Made by a program: the position numbers and the translations under genes. The notes beneath the pieces are model-generated. The model was not told the DNA's origin and did no database searches. It worked only from the letters and a program-made list of their open reading frames with translations. From the NCBI GenBank assembly GCA_964247055.1, contig OZ176055.1:4650001-4714000 (forward strand): a DNA stretch of 64,000 bases. The letters are read 5' to 3'. Within the stretch, counting starts at the first letter, position 1; each line of letters begins with the position of its first letter. Below, one piece after another: positions 58,660 to 64,000 of this stretch. The DNA is from Paragordius varius. Lineage: Eukaryota; Nematomorpha.

Positions 58660-59836
58660 AAACCTGTGGGACAAAAATATTACAAGATGTATCAACTTTA
58701 TCTTTTGGGGTAATTACCTCAGAGCAAAATAAAAAATTTAAAAATTATTTATATATATATATATATATATTTATAAGGTCAAACATATTGTTAATTTTTT
58801 AGTTAGTCTATCAAAGATGTTAAGATATAAAATTTATTTATTCATTCTTTATTATTAACCCAGTTTAATAATATTGTAATTTAGATTTTAGTGATATTTT
58901 TGAAATGTTGGTATAATCGTTTTGCTCATGTCATTGATTGTTAGATATAACTCTAATTCTATACTTTTTAACTTAACACTTTGATACTTAACCTAACAAC
59001 ATCACATATTGTATTGATTGTTAACCAATTAAAAAAAATTTATTGACGTAAAATTTTAAAATAAATATGAATTGGCATAGACACAAGATATCTGTCAAGG
59101 ATATTTTAAAGGAAGAGAAACGCAAGCGCCAATTGGCTCTAGATACAGTTTTTGAAAGAGACACTATCGTTTCAGCGATCGATAAATGGATAAATGTTAA
59201 CAGTTATCAAATAAAAGATTTAGTCAAAAATTCGGAAAATATAGAAAAACTTGATGTTGAATGGCATAGAAAATATCTGAAGTTGGCTGAAATTAAAAAT
59301 GCCCCGCAAAAAATCCTCACATATGAGGAGGAATTTCAAAAATTGTCAGATACTACAAAAAATTTTGAAGAGGTTTACTTTTTTATGAAAAGTTATCTGA
59401 AAAAGATAAAAGAGATTGGTGAGAAAGCAAAAGAACCGAAAAAGGAAATTATTACGGAACAACCCTCAAAACCAAAAGGGATTGGAAATTTTTTAAAGAA
59501 ATTTGGATTGAATCTATTTTTCTTTGGAGTTCAGGAGGTGTGTAGCCATATAAGGGGTTACACATAGGACTCTGTTTTATTTTATATTCTATATTTATTA
59601 TATATATATTACGTATATATATATAAATTATAAAATAAATTATAAAAAAATATATAATCAATAACTATCGAAATTATACAGTGATGGCGAAATAATGATA
59701 AAAATAAGTTCCTCCAATCAAAATAAACATCTAAAAATGGTTAAACTGTCTTTAATGTATTTAAAGATTTATTTTATATGGCGATGATCTTAAAAAATAT
59801 TTTGTCAATCTCATAATAGCATCCATTTTACGTTTG
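58660..59836 (+). repeat. Segmental duplication, copy A
   Basis: The sequence from about 58860 to 59836 matches 61640-62651 at near identity, including at least 200 bp upstream of the ORF and about 270 bp downstream. The offset is 2794 bp at the ORF start. Weaker similarity extends left to about 58660. Differences are scattered substitutions and the length of a TA microsatellite. Confidence 0.85.
59067..59567 (+). CDS. Unrecognised 166-aa basic protein, copy A
   Basis: An ATG-started frame of 166 codons with stop TAG. I do not recognise the family. The N-terminus MNWHRHKISVKDILKEEKRK is strongly basic. Residues about 35-135 are rich in Lys, Glu and Leu with heptad-like spacing, suggesting helix or coiled coil. 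A Lys/Pro-rich linker (EPKKEIITEQPSKPKG) leads to a hydrophobic C-terminal stretch (FGLNLFFFGV). No signal peptide. The second copy at 61861 differs at only a few residues (for example KNF versus KIF and KKI versus KKL), and most differences keep the frame, which supports a real gene. It could also be the coding part of an unknown mobile element. Confidence 0.55.
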   Translation: MNWHRHKISVKDILKEEKRKRQLALDTVFERDTIVSAIDKWINVNSYQIKDLVKNSENIEKLDVEWHRKYLKLAEIKNAPQKILTYEEEFQKLSDTTKNFEEVYFFMKSYLKKIKEIGEKAKEPKKEIITEQPSKPKGIGNFLKKFGLNLFFFGVQEVCSHIRGYT

Positions 59837-59864
59837 GTAGAAATAATCGTTATATGATGTATTT

Positions 59865-60900
59865 ATAGGGCATAAAGATCCCAAATAAACGGCTAATACA
59901 AAACGCCTGACCTTAATTTTTACCTAGTACGTGTAATCTTTCAAGCTTTTAATGAGCTCATATGGCTTAATTTTTAGTAAATTAGCTCGTGGCGCAGTTT
60001 TTGGCGGGTAGCTCGGCAGGTATAAAAAAGCGTTTGCCAAATTTTTTGCCTTTATATGTGGAATGGAATTATCATAAATTCCATATGTTCCTATTAGTCT
60101 AAAATTTAGCTCCAAAGTCACGCTGTATCGATATGGTGGCGCAGTTATTGGCGGGTAGCCCCCTACCCAGAGGCCAATATAAAAAAGACGTTCGATAAAA
60201 ATATTTTCCTTTATAGGGGAATACCTGGAATCATCATTCATTCCATATCTTCTTAATAGTTTTTGGAAGAATGGCTTCAAAACTAAATAATAGTTGAATG
60301 ATAGCGAATTTTTTAGGGCGTAAAGGGCCTGATTGACGGCTAATATAAAAAAAACCGCTCGACTTAAATTTTTGCCTTTTTACGGGTAATAATTCAGTCC
60401 CACATTAAACTAATATGGCCTGATAAGTTTTTTTGAATATTAACTCCTAAATAACGCAATTTCGATATTATGATGCAGTTTTAAACGGGTAGCTCCATAC
60501 CTAGAGGCTGAAAAAAGCGCTTGATATAAAATTTAGTCTTTTTACGGAGAATACTGGAACCATGATTGATTTCAAATGCTCTCATTACTTTTTAAAAAAT
60601 CATTCTATGGGGGCACATTTTTCAGGGCGTGAAGGGCATAAGGGCTAATTTTAAAAAATCGCACAAACTTGTTAGGTACATTTTAAGCAGCTATTGAACT
60701 CGTATGGCCTGATAGGTTTTCTGAAATTCAGCCCCAAAGGCACGCTATTTTGATATGACGGGTCAGTTTTTAGCGAGTATCTCCTAACCCAGCAGCTATC
60801 ATCGATGCTTGACTAAAATTTTTGCCTTTTAACAGGGAATACCTGGAATTCTTATTGGAATTTTTACTGTTTCATACTTTGGGCGAAAAATAGATTCAAA
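59865..60900. repeat. Decayed ~145-bp tandem array between the duplicated ORFs
   Basis: About seven diverged units start near 59869, 59992, 60133, 60314, 60470, 60624 and 60757 (spacings 123-181 bp). The shared core is a GGC(T/C)AATATAAAAAA..CGCT block, then TTGA..AAAATTTTTGCC, then TTTACGGGGAATA. Even-numbered units carry GTGGCGCAGTTTTTGGCGGG and odd-numbered ones GGGCGTAAAGGGC, hinting at a two-part higher-order unit. A 118-codon open frame on the - strand lies within the repeats and is not called a gene. Confidence 0.6.
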
Positions 60901-61519
60901 AAATTATTTTTATGGACTTATTTTTTGAAAAAAATGTCATTTTACGGGGGGAGCGGGTAAAAAGAGGGCATAAATTAAAAATCGAGCCGATTATGTTCGG
61001 CGCAATCGAAAATAAGTAAAAAAAATCATATTTGAAATCGAGTCCAACACGTTTTCCGGAAAATTGTCTCAAAGACACGAGTGGACTCGTCAAAAAAAAC
61101 CCGTTTTTCACACGGAGTGGGCCCGAACTGAAAGCCTAATTCAAAAAAGAGCGGAGCTATTGTCGGGGCCCTCATTAATGATTTTATTTTTTTCGACATT
61201 TGGATTTGGTCTATCGGTTTTGGAAACAGTCACAAAGCCACCACTTTCCATTTTTATAAATATATAGATACATTTTTGCAATTATACGAACTTATAAATT
61301 AAAAAACAAATATTATTAGAAAAAAAAACATATTTTTGTGATCTTAATTTTTTTAGTTATAAGTCATTGTTTTGGGTTGTGAAAAAGAGATAAGAGGTAA
61401 ATTAATATACTCTCAATTATGTAATCATAAATTTTAATTAATAATTTAAGTGGGAAAATAAGGGTTTTAAAAAGTATAAAATATTAGCATGATTTTTTTT
61501 ATTAATTTTTACGCATTTA

Positions 61520-62389
61520 AACCTATGAAACAAAGATACACCAAAATGTATTCCATTCATCAACTTTTTGAGGTAATTTACACCAACTAATATTTTTTGG
61601 ATTTTTTTGGTTAACAAAAAAATGTTAAAATATAAATAAAGGTTTATATTAACCCAATTTAATAATATTGTGATTAAATTTTAGTGATATTTTTGAAATG
61701 TTGGTATAATCGTTTTGCTCTATGTCATTGATTGGTAGACATAACTATAATCCTATACTTTTTAACTTAACACTTTGATACTTAACCTAACAACATCACA
61801 TATTGTATTGATTGTTAACCAATTAAAAAAAATTTATTGACGTAAAATTTTAAAATAAATATGAATTGGCATAGACACAAGATATCTGTCAAGGATATTT
61901 TAAAGGAAGAGAAACGCAAGCGCCAATTGGCTCTAGATACAGTTTTTGAAAGAGACACTATCGTTTCAGCGATCGATAAATGGATAAATGTTAACAGTTA
62001 TCAAATAAAAGATTTAGTCAAAAATTCGGAAAATATAGAAAAACTTGATGTTGAATGGCATAGAAAATATCTGAAGTTGGCTGAAATTAAAAATGCCCCG
62101 CAAAAAATCCTCACATATGAGGAGGAATTTCAAAAATTGTCAGATACTACAAAAATTTTTGAAGAGGTTTACTTTTTTATGAAAAGTTATTTGAAAAAGT
62201 TAAAAGAGATTGGTGAGAAAGCAAAAGAACCGAAAAAGGAAATTATTACGGAACAACCCTCAAAACCAAAAGGGATTGGAAATTTTTTAAAGAAATTTGG
62301 ATTGAATCTATTTTTCTTTGGAGTTCAGGAGGTGTGTAGCCATATAAGGGGTTACACATAGGACTCTGTTTTATTTTATATTCTATATT

Positions 62390-62423
<34 letters not shown>

Positions 62424-62651
62424 CATATTTATATATAAAATATAAAATAAATTATAAAAAAATATATAATCAATAACTATCGAAATTTTACAGTGATGGC
62501 AAAATAATAATAAAAATAAGTTCCTCTAATCAAAATAAACATCTAAAAATGGTTAAACTGTCTTAAATGTGTATAGATTTATTTTATATGGCGATGATTC
62601 TAAAAAATATTTTGTCAATCTCATAATAGCAATCCATTTTGCGTTTGGTAA
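61520..62651 (+). repeat. Segmental duplication, copy B
   Basis: Counterpart of 58660-59836. Identity is high from about 61640 to 62651, ending in TTTTGCGTTTGGTA versus TTTTACGTTTGGTA in copy A. The TA microsatellite after the ORF is longer here. Confidence 0.85.
61861..62361 (+). CDS. Unrecognised 166-aa basic protein, copy B
   Basis: The same start, length and stop as the ORF at 59067, differing by a few substitutions, so both copies are intact. The immediate upstream 200 bp, with CCTAACAACATCACATATTG and the leader AAATTTATTGACGTAAAATT, is almost unchanged between copies, so both could be expressed from the same kind of promoter. Function unknown; see copy A for the features of the protein. 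Confidence 0.55.
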   Translation: MNWHRHKISVKDILKEEKRKRQLALDTVFERDTIVSAIDKWINVNSYQIKDLVKNSENIEKLDVEWHRKYLKLAEIKNAPQKILTYEEEFQKLSDTTKIFEEVYFFMKSYLKKLKEIGEKAKEPKKEIITEQPSKPKGIGNFLKKFGLNLFFFGVQEVCSHIRGYT

Positions 62652-64000
62652 AATTCATTATATAAAATTATATATTTCCCCTTTCACTTAGTTTTATATC
62701 AGAGGGTAATTTATAATTATATAAATTTGATATACTGTCTCTAAAGTTTATTATCTAGATATCATACGCACAGTAAATACTCTCAAGAAATAATGGTTAC
62801 AAAACAGCATTGCTAATATTCGTTTAGATCTATATTAAATATAGTTAACTTTGTTTTGTATAAATCTACATTTAAAAGAACTGTTAAGTAAAATCTGAGT
62901 GAATCCGGAATTTTGTGAAAGCAAAGAGTAAATAAAACGTGTTAATTTTTATAGCAATTTGAAACATCGAGCCTCTACCGCAGTAAAATTTAATTGATAT
63001 CGAATTTCCAAATAAATATTTTAAAGGCATAATTCTAACAAGTAATCAAGTAAAGGGTGTAGTGCCGGAAGATCGTCGGCCACCTGCCGTCAAGGCATGA
63101 CCTACCCACCCCTAACTCATAGATTTCAGAGCAGGGAAATCCAACAAACATGAAATGTATTAGCTTATGTAGGTGACAATATGTATGAACAGCTGTCTAA
63201 AAAAATTATTTGGATCACCGAAACCGTTTTTAATGAAACCGCAATACATATGGTGTCATCTGTAATAAATTTTATTACATAAATTTTTCAATTTCAAAGT
63301 CCAAAATTTGTATATAAAAGCATATAAAACAATAAATGCAAAAAATCAAATACAAAGAAACAGCTGATGATTTTTGATATGCCTTTTTACAACGCAAAAC
63401 GGTTAACTAGATGTAATAAAAAGCTTTATTAATTAAAATATCTCATTTAGCTTTAAAAAAATTAGTGTAAAAGCGTTTTGGGTGTCTGGCATGCGATAGA
63501 TTTTGCGCTTTGTTTTACCTATGTTTATTTCAAAATCCTAGACCATTTTCTATTTGCACGATAGCGTAAAATAGCAAAATAGAGCACATTATTTTTAACA
63601 AATTTTTTTAGGTAAAGCTTAATGCTCAATTCAAAAAATAAAATTATAATATATGATATATTATATTTGAAAAAGAATATATTTATAAAAAATATGATGT
63701 GGGCTAGTTTTTTATAATATATCGAAAAATGTGGAGATTTTGCGACAAAACTTCTAAAATATGGTATATCGCATAAAAAACATGTTGAAAAAGATGAACA
63801 CTTTTTTCAAAATTTAAATTTTAGCAAAAAAATTTTGAGCGTGCTTCATACTTAGGGTGACCAGACGTAAAATTTTTTTTAAATACATTTAAATTTTTTA
63901 TAAAAAAATTATTTTTTATCCGTTTAAATTTTTTATCATTAGGTATGTTTAAAATCTATATCAATTTAAATTAAAATTTTTTATTTTTTTAAATTTTATT
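62652..64000. other. Terminal intergenic DNA, no gene seen
   Basis: A+T-rich with one GC-richer patch at about 63055-63130 (GCCGGAAGATCGTCGGCCAC and following) of unknown nature. Near 63852 the motif AGGGTGACCAGACGT resembles a hAT-type terminal repeat, but the element would run off the window. Confidence 0.4.

Noticed and set aside
59137-59260. Possible 22-nt intron inside the 166-aa ORF (GTCAAAAATTCG...ATAG)
   Set aside because: Removing it shifts the frame into a stop within a few codons, and both copies keep the uninterrupted frame.
59924-60280. 118-codon - strand open frame
   Set aside because: It lies inside the diverged tandem array and its reading follows the repeat period, so it is probably chance.
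63055-63130. GC-rich patch near the right end
   Set aside because: No frame or structure could be recognised; noted only as unexplained composition.

Overview
This window is an A+T-rich nuclear segment of an invertebrate animal genome. Multi-exon genes with GT-AG introns, an animal-type Na+/K+-ATPase alpha subunit and a muscarinic-type acetylcholine receptor place it in Metazoa. The exact lineage cannot be read from sequence alone. A strong clue is that the first introns of three genes are only 22-25 nt long. Introns this small in animals recall dicyemids, and small 5' introns recall parasitic flatworms, but most introns here are hundreds of bases long. I regard a flatworm or mesozoan-like parasite as a guess, not a call.

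Layout. (1) 1-6344, + strand: the 3' part of a Na+/K+-ATPase alpha paralog whose 11 visible exons are all open, but which has lost nearly every catalytic and cation-binding residue visible in its P domain and membrane helices. (2) 10039-17042, + strand: a normal, complete-looking Na+/K+-ATPase alpha gene (19 exons, about 1094 aa) in tandem with it. Exon borders and phases are shared, so the pair arose by genomic duplication. (3) 18173-23826, - strand: signal recognition particle receptor alpha (13 exons, 727 aa). (4) 23910-38880, + strand: the SKI2 RNA helicase of the cytoplasmic exosome (26 exons, about 1475 aa). Its start codon lies 83 bp from the SRP-receptor start codon, head to head. A 5'-truncated RTE-like LINE sits antisense in one of its introns. 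(5) 43361-46567, - strand: a single-exon 1068-aa muscarinic-type GPCR with a third intracellular loop of about 725 residues. (6) 55284-57448, + strand: platelet-activating factor acetylhydrolase IB catalytic subunit (5 exons, 256 aa). (7) 58.7-62.65 kb: two nearly identical copies of an unrecognised 166-aa ORF with flanks, separated by a decayed ~145-bp tandem array.

The remainder is A+T-rich intergenic or intronic DNA holding several families of non-autonomous DNA transposons: hAT-type MITEs with 8-bp target duplications, two copies of a MITE whose terminal inverted repeats are built from iterated ~19-bp units, and two ~1-1.3 kb foldback elements. It also contains LINE fragments and TA microsatellites.

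The genes are ordinary housekeeping or signalling loci (ion pumping, protein targeting, mRNA decay, acetylcholine signalling, lipid-mediator hydrolysis) and do not form one pathway. The unusual biology is in gene architecture (a 5'-restricted class of 22-25-nt introns) and in the catalytically dead pump paralog. All gene models were built by hand from reading frame, splice phase and remembered family sequences. No alignment was run.
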